Assembly: GCA_963678565.1 (NCBI GenBank)
Contig: OY782875.1
Location: forward strand, 3,286,001-3,350,000
DNA: 64,000 nucleotides
From: SKHV01 sp963678565
Lineage (GTDB): Bacteria > Bacteroidota > Bacteroidia > Bacteroidales > Prolixibacteraceae
Reading direction: 5' to 3'
How positions within the stretch are numbered: the stretch's first letter is position 1; the number at the start of each line of letters is the position of its first letter. The notes under the pieces are model-generated. The model ran no database searches and was not told the origin of the DNA. It was given only the letters and a program-made list of their open reading frames with translations. Shown in pieces: positions 8,803 to 17,010 of this stretch. A program made the position numbers and the translations under genes.

Positions 8803-8816
8803 CTAATTTATTAGTT
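8801..8816. promoter_or_regulatory. Operator-like palindrome 3 (at the -33 box)
   Basis: Perfect inverted repeat AACTAA-TTTA-TTAGTT, start-to-start 20 bases from site 2, so on the same DNA face. It overlaps the -33 element of the blaI promoter. It also lies 25 bases before the -7 box (TATATTTG, 8841-8848) of the divergent lipoprotein gene and could affect both promoters. Confidence 0.65.
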
Positions 8817-8869
8817 ATTATGCACACAATAAATATTTGATATATTTGTTTCCATTAATAAAATAAGGA

Positions 8870-9667
8870 ATGAAGCACATATACTACTCAATAATAATGT
8901 TATTTATTTTTTTTGTTTCGTGCCAAGACGAAAACCAATATCCCGATGCTAATTACCCAACAATAGTTAATGATTTGAGTGAATCTAAACTAAATGAGTT
9001 GTATAATTTGCTTTATAATATCAACTTATACAATTGCACAATACTAGATAATCAAGGAAGATTAATTCAGTATTTGAATGATGACTTGTGCGATTTAAAT
9101 GATTCAATTCCAGCGACCTATTCAGAACAAGAAATTCTACTTTATACCAAAACATTGGTTGCACAAAACAAAGCGCTCTTCGGGGTTAACGACACTTCAG
9201 AGATGCAAGCATTAAGTATAATTGCCAACAACGGGACTCGATATGAAAATTATTTTACTGCAGACTCCATTATTGCACCTCCCTATTGGACCGTCACTTT
9301 TGATCGTCAGAAGATTGATGATTTAGATATAATTGGAACAGAATTAAAATTTACCATCGATGCTAAGGGAATAAAAGGTGCAAGTGGAAAATGGTATTCG
9401 AATGTATATATCCCTTTAACCGATGCGGTAAAAGAAAGCGATGCCCAAAAATCGCTATATGAAACTCAATTAAATTACAACAGAACCACTTTCACTCCTC
9501 TTGAAAACAGCACTTGGTTTGAAGCGAATAAAATCATTTTTCCGGTATACCAATCGGGGCAATTAAAATTCCATGTTTGTTGGGCTTTGCATCCTGAAAA
9601 CTGGGAAGTGATAGTTGACACACAAGATGGTCAAATTATAGCCGCTGTAAATATTGATGCTTTATAA
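8870..9667 (+). CDS. Lipoprotein of unknown function, divergent from the blaI operon
   Basis: A 265-residue protein not recognised as a named family. The signal peptide ends in FVSC (C18), a lipobox, followed by an acidic stretch. The mature part is mixed alpha/beta with several aromatic residues; the last 70 residues (FHVCWALHPENWEVIV, then DTQDGQIIAA) resemble the PepSY-like pattern of a strand followed by 'D..GQI', but this is weak. ATG 8870 is preceded by AAGGA, one of the better ribosome sites in the window, and by a TATATTTG -7 box at 8841-8848. It shares a regulatory region with the BlaI-type operators, so it may belong to the same regulon. Confidence 0.75.
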   Translation: MKHIYYSIIMLFIFFVSCQDENQYPDANYPTIVNDLSESKLNELYNLLYNINLYNCTILDNQGRLIQYLNDDLCDLNDSIPATYSEQEILLYTKTLVAQNKALFGVNDTSEMQALSIIANNGTRYENYFTADSIIAPPYWTVTFDRQKIDDLDIIGTELKFTIDAKGIKGASGKWYSNVYIPLTDAVKESDAQKSLYETQLNYNRTTFTPLENSTWFEANKIIFPVYQSGQLKFHVCWALHPENWEVIVDTQDGQIIAAVNIDAL

Positions 9668-9680
9668 GAAACTTTAACAG

Positions 9681-10475
9681 CTACTTTTTAATTGAAAATT
9701 CATCTCCATCAATTAAAGAATTGAACTTTTTACGAAGATCTCTCAATTGATCTAAATCTAATTGAACTGTAAAATATTTCTCTTTATTACCAGCCTTAGC
9801 CAAGTTATTCCCTCTCGCATCAATTACCATTGAATTCCCTTTATAAGAAATATCCATCGCATCGTCGCCTACTCGGTTTACACCAATTGCAAAAGATTGA
9901 TTTTCGAGTGCCCTTGCCTTCAAGAGTGTCTTCCAAACTTTATTTCGCGAAGCTGGCCAATTAGCCACATTAATTAAAAGATCGTAGTTTAAATCATTTC
10001 TGCTCCAAACCGGAAAACGCAGATCATAACAAATTTGCGGCATAATTTTCCAGCCTTTATAATCGATTATAACTCTTTCGCTCCCTTTGCTAAAGTTTTT
10101 ATCTTCCCCACCAATTGAGAATAAGTGTCGCTTATTGTAGGTGCGTATTTGAGTTTCATCAATCCATATAAACCGGTTGTAAATTCCACCATCTTCTTCA
10201 ATAAAAAGACTACCACAAATCGCAACCTTATGCTTCTCTGAAAAATCCTTCATCCATTGAATAGAAGTCGATTTTTCAAAAGGTTCAGAAGGAAACTTTT
10301 TAACCGAGAATCCAGTGGTAAAGGCTTCAGGAAGAATCAAAAGATCAACATCCTGCAAATGCGGAGCGGCTAATTTTTCAATTTTACGTAAATTAATTGC
10401 AGCTTGCTCCCATTGGATATCAAACTGTAACATTCCAATATTTAGTACTTTTTGAAATTGATCTGAAGTTTTCAT
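9681..10475 (-). CDS. Nitrilase-superfamily omega-amidase (YafV/NIT2-like)
   Basis: A 264-residue cytoplasmic amidohydrolase. The catalytic triad of the nitrilase fold is visible: E50 (LILPEAFTTGF), K115 (YNKRHLFS) and C149 (PQICYDLRFP). The segment after the lysine (FSIGGEDKNFSKG) is typical of the YafV branch, which hydrolyses alpha-ketoglutaramate and alpha-ketosuccinamate and so clears by-products of glutamine transamination. Length is normal. It starts three bases after the stop of the membrane protein gene at 10479-10874 and is probably co-transcribed with it. Branch assignment is from recalled motif similarity. Confidence 0.88.
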   Translation of the reverse strand: MKTSDQFQKVLNIGMLQFDIQWEQAAINLRKIEKLAAPHLQDVDLLILPEAFTTGFSVKKFPSEPFEKSTSIQWMKDFSEKHKVAICGSLFIEEDGGIYNRFIWIDETQIRTYNKRHLFSIGGEDKNFSKGSERVIIDYKGWKIMPQICYDLRFPVWSRNDLNYDLLINVANWPASRNKVWKTLLKARALENQSFAIGVNRVGDDAMDISYKGNSMVIDARGNNLAKAGNKEKYFTVQLDLDQLRDLRKKFNSLIDGDEFSIKK

Positions 10476-10478
10476 AAA

Positions 10479-10874
10479 CTATCCATTTACCATTAAGTCA
10501 CGCGCTTCTTCGTTTAAAATCACAGGCAGATGTATTCTTCTTCGCGATAAACTAAGCAACCAACGTTGAATTTCTTCGGTTTGTAAAGAGTACAATACCT
10601 CGCGAAATTCATCAATCTGATCGTCGGTATAGTCTTTTTCAGCAATGTTGGCATACTCATCTAAATCTTCATCTTCGAAGTATTCAATTTTATCAACATC
10701 TACCTTCACTTTATCGAAGTCGCAAATTTCGTGTGCACCACAGCACGAAGGATCAATTTCACGGCCATCCTCCTCAGTGCTCGATTTTTTTTCCTTTTTA
10801 TTTGCCTTAGCCAAAATTACAATTAAAACGATAACAGTTGTTGCTAAAACAATTCCAATGATCCATGCTGACAT
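10479..10874 (-). CDS. Single-pass membrane protein with CCGAHE motif
   Basis: A 131-residue protein. One TM helix (about 5-23) is followed by a lysine-rich, then acidic, cytoplasmic region. The motif SCCGAHEICD (about 43-52) is a compact Cys/His cluster that could bind a metal. The C-terminal 40 residues (EEIQRWLLSLSRRRIHLPV) are predicted helical. I recall similar short proteins widely in Bacteroidota, without a defined function. Transcribed with the omega-amidase three bases downstream. Confidence 0.75.
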   Translation of the reverse strand: MSAWIIGIVLATTVIVLIVILAKANKKEKKSSTEEDGREIDPSCCGAHEICDFDKVKVDVDKIEYFEDEDLDEYANIAEKDYTDDQIDEFREVLYSLQTEEIQRWLLSLSRRRIHLPVILNEEARDLMVNG

Positions 10875-10967
10875 ATCTACAAAATTAGATGTGCAAAATT
10901 AATTTCATTTTTCGAGAACATGTTCTTTTTATGTTAAAATTTGCGAAAAGAACTTTTAGGAAACAGA

Positions 10968-10992
10968 AAGCCCGACGAATAACGCCGGGCTT
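10968..10992 (-). terminator. Terminator of the PPi-phosphofructokinase gene
   Basis: On the minus strand AAGCCCG-G-CG pairs with CG-T-CGGGCTT around a five-base loop (arms 10968-10977 and 10983-10992, one mismatch). It begins 21 bases past the stop of the gene at 11014. Confidence 0.75.
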
Positions 10993-11013
10993 AAAAATAT
11001 ATTATAAACAGAA

Positions 11014-12669
11014 TTATTTAGACTGTTCTAATTTCAAAGTTTCAGAAACGCGATCACATACTTCGGTAGGACCAAAATACTGAATTGGACCAGGATAAAC
11101 AAAGTCGGTTTTCACAGCCCATTCTTCTCTTTTAGAAGCAAAATAGTTAAATGGTGCTCCGTCTAATTCAACCAAAGCTTTTTGAATAACCGGTTTCATG
11201 TGTCCATGACGACGTTCCATGTTCATCATCATTGTAATTGGTACGCCACCTGCAATCCACTCATCGGCAGGAGCAGTTGTGTTGCGTACTGATGACATGT
11301 AACCTGTGCTACCATTGTTTACCAAACTTGCAGCATTGTATCCTAATGAATAACAGTAATCGGCATCGAAATTTGATGGAGCAGCACAACGACCTTCGTA
11401 ACCAAAGAAATGGTTTTGAGTTCCAAAGCTTCCGTCGTATTTTCCTTCTAATTTGCGTTCTGCCAACTCAGCATCAACCATCTCAATTAACAATTTCTCA
11501 GTTTCAATTTTTGAAACCTGAACGTTTCCGTGTGGATCACGATCTAAAGTTAACTGAACTGCAATTCCTTCAGGAAGAGAGCGGAAAACTACAGAGGATG
11601 CTGGAGTTAATTTCTCAGCGACCCAATCAACACGATGCGATTTTTTTACATGTGAAAAAGCTTGTGCTGTAGCAGTTCCTTCGGCTAACAATTCATTCAA
11701 TTCTGAAATCAAAATTTTCATTTCAGGAATAAACTCAATCAACCCTTCAGGAATTAAAATGACACCAAAGTCTTCACCGTTTTTCGAACGAGTAACAACT
11801 GCATTAGCAATTGAATCTACCACTTCTCCTAAGGTTTGTTCTTTGGCTGCAACTTCTTCTGAAATTAAGCAAATGTTTGGTTGAGTTTGCAAAGCACACT
11901 CTAATGCGATATGAGAAGCAGAACGTCCCATCAACTTAATAAAGTGCCAGTATTTTTTAGCAGAGTTAGCATCGCGCATGATGTTACCAATCAACTCTGA
12001 GTATACTTTACATGCAGTATCGAAACCGAAAGATGTTTCAATCATTTCGTTTTTAAGGTCACCATCGATTGTTTTTGGACAACCAACAACACTTACCCCT
12101 GCATCGATTTTTTTGTAGTATTCAGCAAGTACACATGCATTGGTGTTTGAATCGTCACCACCTATAATGATAACTGCATCAATTTTATTTTTTTTACAGT
12201 TTTCAAGACCTTGATCAAACTGTGCAATTTCTTCCAATTTGGTACGACCAGATCCGATAATATCAAAACCTCCTGTATTACGATATTCATCAATAATTTC
12301 TGAAGTCAATTCGATGATGTCATTATCAACAAAACCACCAGGACCACCTTTGAAACCAAATAATTTACTCTCTGAATTGATTGATTTAATTCCATCAAAA
12401 ATTCCAGAAATCACATTATGACCTCCAGGAGCTTGACCACCTGATAGGATAACACCAACGTTGATTGCCGGAAAGTCAACAGTTTCAGAGGTAGCTTCGA
12501 AGTTAATTAATGGTAAACCATGTGTATTAGGAAATAATTCCTGAATTGCTTCATGGTCAGCAACTGCTTGTGTTGCTTTTCCTGCTACTGCCTTAACGTT
12601 TCCTTTAAGAGCTTTTGGTAATTTTGGCTGATATTTTGCCCTTTCACTTTGTAATGCACTTATTGCCAT
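11014..12669 (-). CDS. pfp: Pyrophosphate-dependent phosphofructokinase (diphosphate--fructose-6-phosphate 1-phosphotransferase)
   Basis: A 551-residue cytoplasmic enzyme that interconverts fructose-6-phosphate and fructose-1,6-bisphosphate with PPi instead of ATP, making this glycolytic step reversible. Seen: VILSGGQAPGGHN (phosphate loop), GGDD at about 170-173, where the second aspartate marks PPi rather than ATP use, and CPKTIDGDLKN with the companion lysine about residue 199. Length fits the long (beta-type) PFP group. I start at ATG 12669 (MAISALQSERAKYQP); the longer reading begins at a TTG seven codons earlier and lacks support. Terminator at 10968-10992. Confidence 0.94.
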   Translation of the reverse strand: MAISALQSERAKYQPKLPKALKGNVKAVAGKATQAVADHEAIQELFPNTHGLPLINFEATSETVDFPAINVGVILSGGQAPGGHNVISGIFDGIKSINSESKLFGFKGGPGGFVDNDIIELTSEIIDEYRNTGGFDIIGSGRTKLEEIAQFDQGLENCKKNKIDAVIIIGGDDSNTNACVLAEYYKKIDAGVSVVGCPKTIDGDLKNEMIETSFGFDTACKVYSELIGNIMRDANSAKKYWHFIKLMGRSASHIALECALQTQPNICLISEEVAAKEQTLGEVVDSIANAVVTRSKNGEDFGVILIPEGLIEFIPEMKILISELNELLAEGTATAQAFSHVKKSHRVDWVAEKLTPASSVVFRSLPEGIAVQLTLDRDPHGNVQVSKIETEKLLIEMVDAELAERKLEGKYDGSFGTQNHFFGYEGRCAAPSNFDADYCYSLGYNAASLVNNGSTGYMSSVRNTTAPADEWIAGGVPITMMMNMERRHGHMKPVIQKALVELDGAPFNYFASKREEWAVKTDFVYPGPIQYFGPTEVCDRVSETLKLEQSK

Positions 12670-12855
12670 TGTATAAAGGTTTAATTTCAAATAATCCTAA
12701 AAAAATTCGCACTAAGTTAATCGAATCATTCAACTTTTTGTTAATTATCTCGAAGTAGATTTGAAAAACAAGTCCTTATTTAACAAAGAGTTAACTACAA
12801 AAATTCATTTTCGACCAGCATTATTATTTTTTAATTTGATTATCAACATTTTACC

Positions 12856-13068
12856 TTATCCTCCAAAAAGAAAATCGACAACATTACCTACTCCAGATGA
12901 TTTGCGCTTGTAAAGTTCGGTATAACCACAATTGGTACACGAAACTAAGGTGAACTTCTTATTTTGCACATCGAATAATTTAGCTAATTGTCCTCCGGTT
13001 GCACGCATTTCATCTACTTCATAATGTGTTGAGCTACATTTGGGACAAACAAATTGACGTTGATTCAT
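12856..13068 (-). CDS. Small zinc-ribbon protein (COG3478-like)
   Basis: A 70-residue protein with two CxxC knuckles, FVCPKCSS (residues 7-14) and VSCTNCGY (about 43-50), separated by a stretch ending in FTLVSC, then GNVVDFLFGG at the C-terminus. This matches the predicted nucleic-acid-binding zinc-ribbon family that includes YpzJ. Function unknown. It has 133 bases of non-coding DNA upstream before the next terminator and stands as a single gene. Confidence 0.85.
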   Translation of the reverse strand: MNQRQFVCPKCSSTHYEVDEMRATGGQLAKLFDVQNKKFTLVSCTNCGYTELYKRKSSGVGNVVDFLFGG

Positions 13069-13179
13069 TTTATCTTTTTTTGATTAATAGTACAAATGAA
13101 AATCTTTTCATGATTTCATCACTTAAAAATACGGTAAACAATCAAAATAAAAAGGTAAACTAAACATTTAAAGCAAAAA

Positions 13180-13204
13180 AAGAAGAGCCTTTACGACTCT
13201 TCTT
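13180..13204 (-). terminator. Terminator overlapping the stop codon of the 63-residue gene
   Basis: On the minus strand AAGAAGAG pairs with CTCTTCTT (13197-13204 with 13180-13187), followed by six Ts. The stem begins inside the stop codon of the gene at 13203. Confidence 0.85.
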
Positions 13205-13394
13205 AGTTCAAATTCATTTCGATCATGTGGGTTTCTTCTGTTTCCATCACATGATAACTTTTTGCAAAATCCAGTATATTCTTTACTTTATCATCTGGTG
13301 CTTTTATAAGTTCATCAGGAAAATGAACTTCTTGAGCATCAAACTTTTTTTTATTAAACCGGATTAAAAATAGTGAGGTAAAAAATTTCTTCAT
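13203..13394 (-). CDS. Small hypothetical protein (63 residues)
   Basis: Reads MKKFFTSLFLIRFNKKKF, then an amphipathic, acidic remainder ending HMIEMNLN. I start at ATG 13394; a GTG two codons earlier is possible. No known family. Support for it being real comes from the Rho-independent terminator that begins at its stop codon and from its position in the gap behind the ECF sigma gene (82 bases between this start and that stop), as accessory small genes often are. It could be co-transcribed with the sigma gene. Confidence 0.6.
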   Translation of the reverse strand: MKKFFTSLFLIRFNKKKFDAQEVHFPDELIKAPDDKVKNILDFAKSYHVMETEETHMIEMNLN

Positions 13395-13476
13395 AGGCAC
13401 TTTTCTGTTTTAATTTCACTTAAAACGCACCCACAAAAATTTTATTATCCACAACAATATGTTTTTAAATATGAAA

Positions 13477-14070
13477 TTAACTTTCTGTCAAAACCAATCC
13501 TTTTTCCTCAACCATCCTGCGTAAGTTAATAAGCGCATATCGCATTCGCCCTAAAGCGGTATTGATACTTACGTCGGTTTGCTCTGCAATTTCCTTAAAG
13601 CTCATTCCCATATAGTGGCGCATCATTACCACAGCTTTCTGATCATCTGGAAGTTCCTGAACCAAATCACGTACATCGTTCATAATTTGATCATTGATCA
13701 ATAAATCCTCAATAGTTTTTTCTGAAAACTTTTGCGAATTCAAAAGATCCATCTCATAATCGTCGTTGGAACAAGTATTTTGATTTTTCAATTTTCGATA
13801 ATGGTCAATAGTCAAGTTATGCGCAATACGCATTACCCATGATACAAACTTGCCATTTTCGGTGTATTTACCAAGTTTCAGAGATCTAACCACTTTAATG
13901 AATGTATCTTGAAAAATATCCTCAGCCAAATGCTGATTTTTCACATTCATTACGATGTAAGTAAAAACTTTATCCTTATAGCGATTGATTAAAAATTCGA
14001 GTGCAGCGAAGTCACCATCTAAATATCTACCGATTAACTCATTGTCGCTCAGATTCTTTCTGTCGATCAT
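13477..14070 (-). CDS. ECF-type RNA polymerase sigma factor
   Basis: A 197-residue sigma-70 family factor: region 2 at about 20-90 (ALEFLINRYKDKVFTYI, then AEDIFQDTFIKV) and region 4 at about 130-190 (LPDDQKAVVMMRHYMGMSFK, EIAEQTDVSINTALGRM). I choose ATG 14070 (MIDRKNLSDNEL). The longer reading starts at a TTG at 14094 that sits in what looks like the promoter. No anti-sigma gene is adjacent. Region 4 carries the normal helix-turn-helix, so it should direct RNA polymerase to its own promoter class; the regulon is unknown. Confidence 0.92.
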   Translation of the reverse strand: MIDRKNLSDNELIGRYLDGDFAALEFLINRYKDKVFTYIVMNVKNQHLAEDIFQDTFIKVVRSLKLGKYTENGKFVSWVMRIAHNLTIDHYRKLKNQNTCSNDDYEMDLLNSQKFSEKTIEDLLINDQIMNDVRDLVQELPDDQKAVVMMRHYMGMSFKEIAEQTDVSINTALGRMRYALINLRRMVEEKGLVLTES

Positions 14071-14151
14071 ATTACCTATTTTTGTAAATTTCAAGGTAGA
14101 GTTATTTCGATAGCTTATCTCCTATTCTTTAAATGATGAAACAATAAATAT

Positions 14152-14159
14152 TACCTTTG
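14152..14159 (+). promoter_or_regulatory. -7 box of the uvrA-like gene
   Basis: TACCTTTG matches the Bacteroidota -7 consensus. No good -33 is seen 19 bases upstream. The start would be near 14166, about 43 bases before the ATG. Confidence 0.5.
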
Positions 14160-14208
14160 CGTTTCAAATTTAGAGAATTTTCAGAAATCAGCAAATATTT
14201 CAGTGAAA

Positions 14209-17007
14209 ATGTCAGCAACAGTGAACGTTAATTCGAATATACATATAAAAGGTGCACGCCTTCACAACCTAAAAAATATTGAAATCGAGATCCCTCGAAA
14301 TCAATTTGTTGTAATTACAGGTGTATCAGGTTCTGGTAAATCAACTTTAGCTTTCGATACACTTTATGCCGAAGGGCAGCGTCGCTATGTGGAAAGTTTA
14401 TCCTCTTATGCTCGCCAATTTCTAGGCCGAATTAATAAGCCAGAAGTTGATTTCATCAAGGGAATTCCACCTGCGATTGCCATTGAACAAAAAGTAAATA
14501 CTCGAAATCCACGTTCAACCGTTGGAACTTCAACTGAAATTTATGATTATCTAAAATTATTGTTTGCAAGAATTGGCAAAACCATTTCACCAGTTTCGGG
14601 TAAGGAAGTAAAAAAACACGATGTCACCGATGTTGTTGACCATCTATTAAAAGCTCCTCAACAAACAAAGGCGCTGATCCTAGCTCCTTTTCACATGCAT
14701 CACAACAGAACGGCAGAAGAAGAGCTAGGTTTGCTAGTTCAACAAGGATTTACTCGCTTAGAGCTCAATGGTGAAATTTTAAAAATTGAAGCGGAAGGAA
14801 CCTTCGAAAAGATATTTCAAAAAGAAAAAGAAATCAATATTGTTATCGATAGAATTGTAATCTCCGATGATGATGACACCATTAGTCGAATGTCTGATTC
14901 CATTCAAACGGCTTTTAACGAAGGACAAGGAATTTGTACGATTAAAACCTTTGAGGAAACAATAAAAAGTGCCTCTTTTTCGCACAAGTTTGAATTAGAC
15001 GGATTTATCTTTGAAGAACCCACCGTCGACATGTTTAGCTTCAACAATCCAATAGGTGCTTGCCCGCGTTGCGAAGGCTATGGAAAAGTGCTTGGAATTG
15101 ATGAAGATTTAGTGATTCCGAATAAAATGCTTTCGGTTTTCGAAGATGGCATAGCTTGCTGGAAAGGCGAAAAAATGGGTGAATGGAAAATGCAACTCAT
15201 TAACAATGCCGAAAAATTCAACTTTCCAATACACAAGCCAATCATTGATTTAACTGAAAAACAACGTGAATTACTTTGGAGCGGGAATCGCTATTTCGAA
15301 GGCTTAGATGCATTCTTTAAATCATTGGAAGAACAAACTTACAAAATTCAATACCGGGTAATGCTGGCGCGATATCGAGGCAAAACCGTTTGTCCCGATT
15401 GTAAGGGTTCGCGTCTAAAAAAAGAGGCAGCCAATGTAAAAATTGATGGAAAATCGTTAAGCGACCTAGTATTGCTTCCAATCACTGATCTAAAGCATTT
15501 TTTCAACCAGTTAAAACTTAATCAGCACGATACAAAAGTATCGGATCGCTTGCTCAAAGAAATCAACAATAGGATACAATTTTTAATTGAAGTTGGATTG
15601 GGATATCTAACCCTAAACCGACTTTCGTCGACACTTTCAGGGGGTGAATCGCAACGAATAAATTTGGCAACTTCACTTGGGAGTGGCTTAGTTGGCTCGC
15701 TTTACATACTAGATGAACCTAGCATTGGTCTTCATTCAAAAGACACCGCACAACTTATCGGAGTATTGCAAAAACTAAAAAAGCTGGGGAATACCGTGGT
15801 CGTTGTCGAACATGATGAAGACATTATTACCTCAGCCGACTTAGTTATTGATATTGGCCCCTTAGCAGGAATACATGGTGGCGAAGTTGTGTTTGCGGGT
15901 TCTCAAAAAGAACTACAAAACAACCAAACCAGTTTAACTGCACAATTCATAAATGGGACCACTTCAATTGAATTACCAAAGCAACGAAGAAAATGGAATA
16001 ATTATATCGAAATACTTGGTGCTCGTGAGAATAACCTAAAGAACATTAATGTAAAAATACCTTTAGGTACCATGACTGTAATTACCGGAGTAAGTGGATC
16101 AGGAAAATCTTCATTGCTAAAACAAATCGTTTACCCTGCAATTGCAAAACGATTGGGGGGGTATGGCGACAAAACTGGAAAACACGCAAAGATTGATGGC
16201 GACTTACATCTAATCAAACAAATCGAATTTGTTGATCAAAATCCAATTGGAAAGTCTTCACGTTCTAATCCGGTAACCTATTTAAAAGCTTACGATGAAA
16301 TCAGAAAGCTATTTTCAGGGTTGAAACATGCTAAAGCAATTGGCTTAAAACCGTCGCATTTTTCATTTAATGTAGAAGGAGGTCGCTGCGATGAATGCCA
16401 AGGAGAAGGTGAAATCAAAGTTGAAATGCAATTCATGGCCGATGTGCATTTGCTTTGCGAAAGTTGCAATGGAAAGCGTTTTAAAGAAGATATTCTTGAA
16501 GTAAAATACCGAGACAAAAATATCGATGACATCCTAAGGATGACCATCAATCAAGCAATTGATTTTTTCAAAACAGATAACGATTCAACCGCAAAGAAAA
16601 TTGCAAAAAGATTACAACCATTACAAGATGTTGGATTAGGGTATGTACAACTTGGTCAGTCTTCGAATACCTTATCAGGTGGTGAAAGTCAACGTGTTAA
16701 ATTGGCCTCGTTTTTAGCCAAAGAAAAGGATGAGCCAACTTTATTCATCTTTGATGAACCAACTACGGGGTTGCACTTCAACGATATCAAAACGTTGTTA
16801 ATTTCACTCAATGCCTTAATTGATAAAAACCACACTGTGGTAATTATTGAGCACAATATGGAAGTAATAAAATCAGCAGATTTCATTATCGATTTAGGTC
16901 CAGAAGGTGGTATTAATGGAGGACACCTTTTATTTGAAGGGACTCCCGAAGAACTCGCTGCAAAAGAAGGATCTTATACCGCTACTTATCTAAAAGAAAA
17001 GCTTTAA
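14209..17007 (+). CDS. uvrA: UvrA-type excinuclease ABC ATPase with altered first zinc knuckle
   Basis: A 932-residue tandem ABC ATPase of nucleotide excision repair, the DNA damage recognition subunit that loads UvrB. Seen: Walker A TGVSGSGKST near residue 35, the first signature TLSGGESQRINLA, a second Walker A TGVSGSGKSS, the UvrA zinc finger with C727/C730 and C750/C753, and a second TLSGGESQRVKLA. Odd: canonical UvrA has a CPxC pair about 20 residues before FSFNNP; here that place reads ELDGFIFEEP with no cysteine, while CPRC (C285/C288) and CPDC (C395/C398) remain. No glycine-rich tail. It may be a paralogue beside a canonical UvrA elsewhere. Start is ATG 14209; a GTG two codons earlier is less likely. 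Confidence 0.9.
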   Translation: MSATVNVNSNIHIKGARLHNLKNIEIEIPRNQFVVITGVSGSGKSTLAFDTLYAEGQRRYVESLSSYARQFLGRINKPEVDFIKGIPPAIAIEQKVNTRNPRSTVGTSTEIYDYLKLLFARIGKTISPVSGKEVKKHDVTDVVDHLLKAPQQTKALILAPFHMHHNRTAEEELGLLVQQGFTRLELNGEILKIEAEGTFEKIFQKEKEINIVIDRIVISDDDDTISRMSDSIQTAFNEGQGICTIKTFEETIKSASFSHKFELDGFIFEEPTVDMFSFNNPIGACPRCEGYGKVLGIDEDLVIPNKMLSVFEDGIACWKGEKMGEWKMQLINNAEKFNFPIHKPIIDLTEKQRELLWSGNRYFEGLDAFFKSLEEQTYKIQYRVMLARYRGKTVCPDCKGSRLKKEAANVKIDGKSLSDLVLLPITDLKHFFNQLKLNQHDTKVSDRLLKEINNRIQFLIEVGLGYLTLNRLSSTLSGGESQRINLATSLGSGLVGSLYILDEPSIGLHSKDTAQLIGVLQKLKKLGNTVVVVEHDEDIITSADLVIDIGPLAGIHGGEVVFAGSQKELQNNQTSLTAQFINGTTSIELPKQRRKWNNYIEILGARENNLKNINVKIPLGTMTVITGVSGSGKSSLLKQIVYPAIAKRLGGYGDKTGKHAKIDGDLHLIKQIEFVDQNPIGKSSRSNPVTYLKAYDEIRKLFSGLKHAKAIGLKPSHFSFNVEGGRCDECQGEGEIKVEMQFMADVHLLCESCNGKRFKEDILEVKYRDKNIDDILRMTINQAIDFFKTDNDSTAKKIAKRLQPLQDVGLGYVQLGQSSNTLSGGESQRVKLASFLAKEKDEPTLFIFDEPTTGLHFNDIKTLLISLNALIDKNHTVVIIEHNMEVIKSADFIIDLGPEGGINGGHLLFEGTPEELAAKEGSYTATYLKEKL

Positions 17008-17010
17008 GAA

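Noticed and set aside
11238..11672. 144-residue open frame on the plus strand
   Set aside because: It is the reverse-strand shadow of the conserved PPi-phosphofructokinase gene and resembles no protein.
14071..14094. TTG start that would lengthen the ECF sigma factor
   Set aside because: The added residues do not match family starts, the codon lies in a promoter-like box, and an ATG at 14070 precedes the conserved region.
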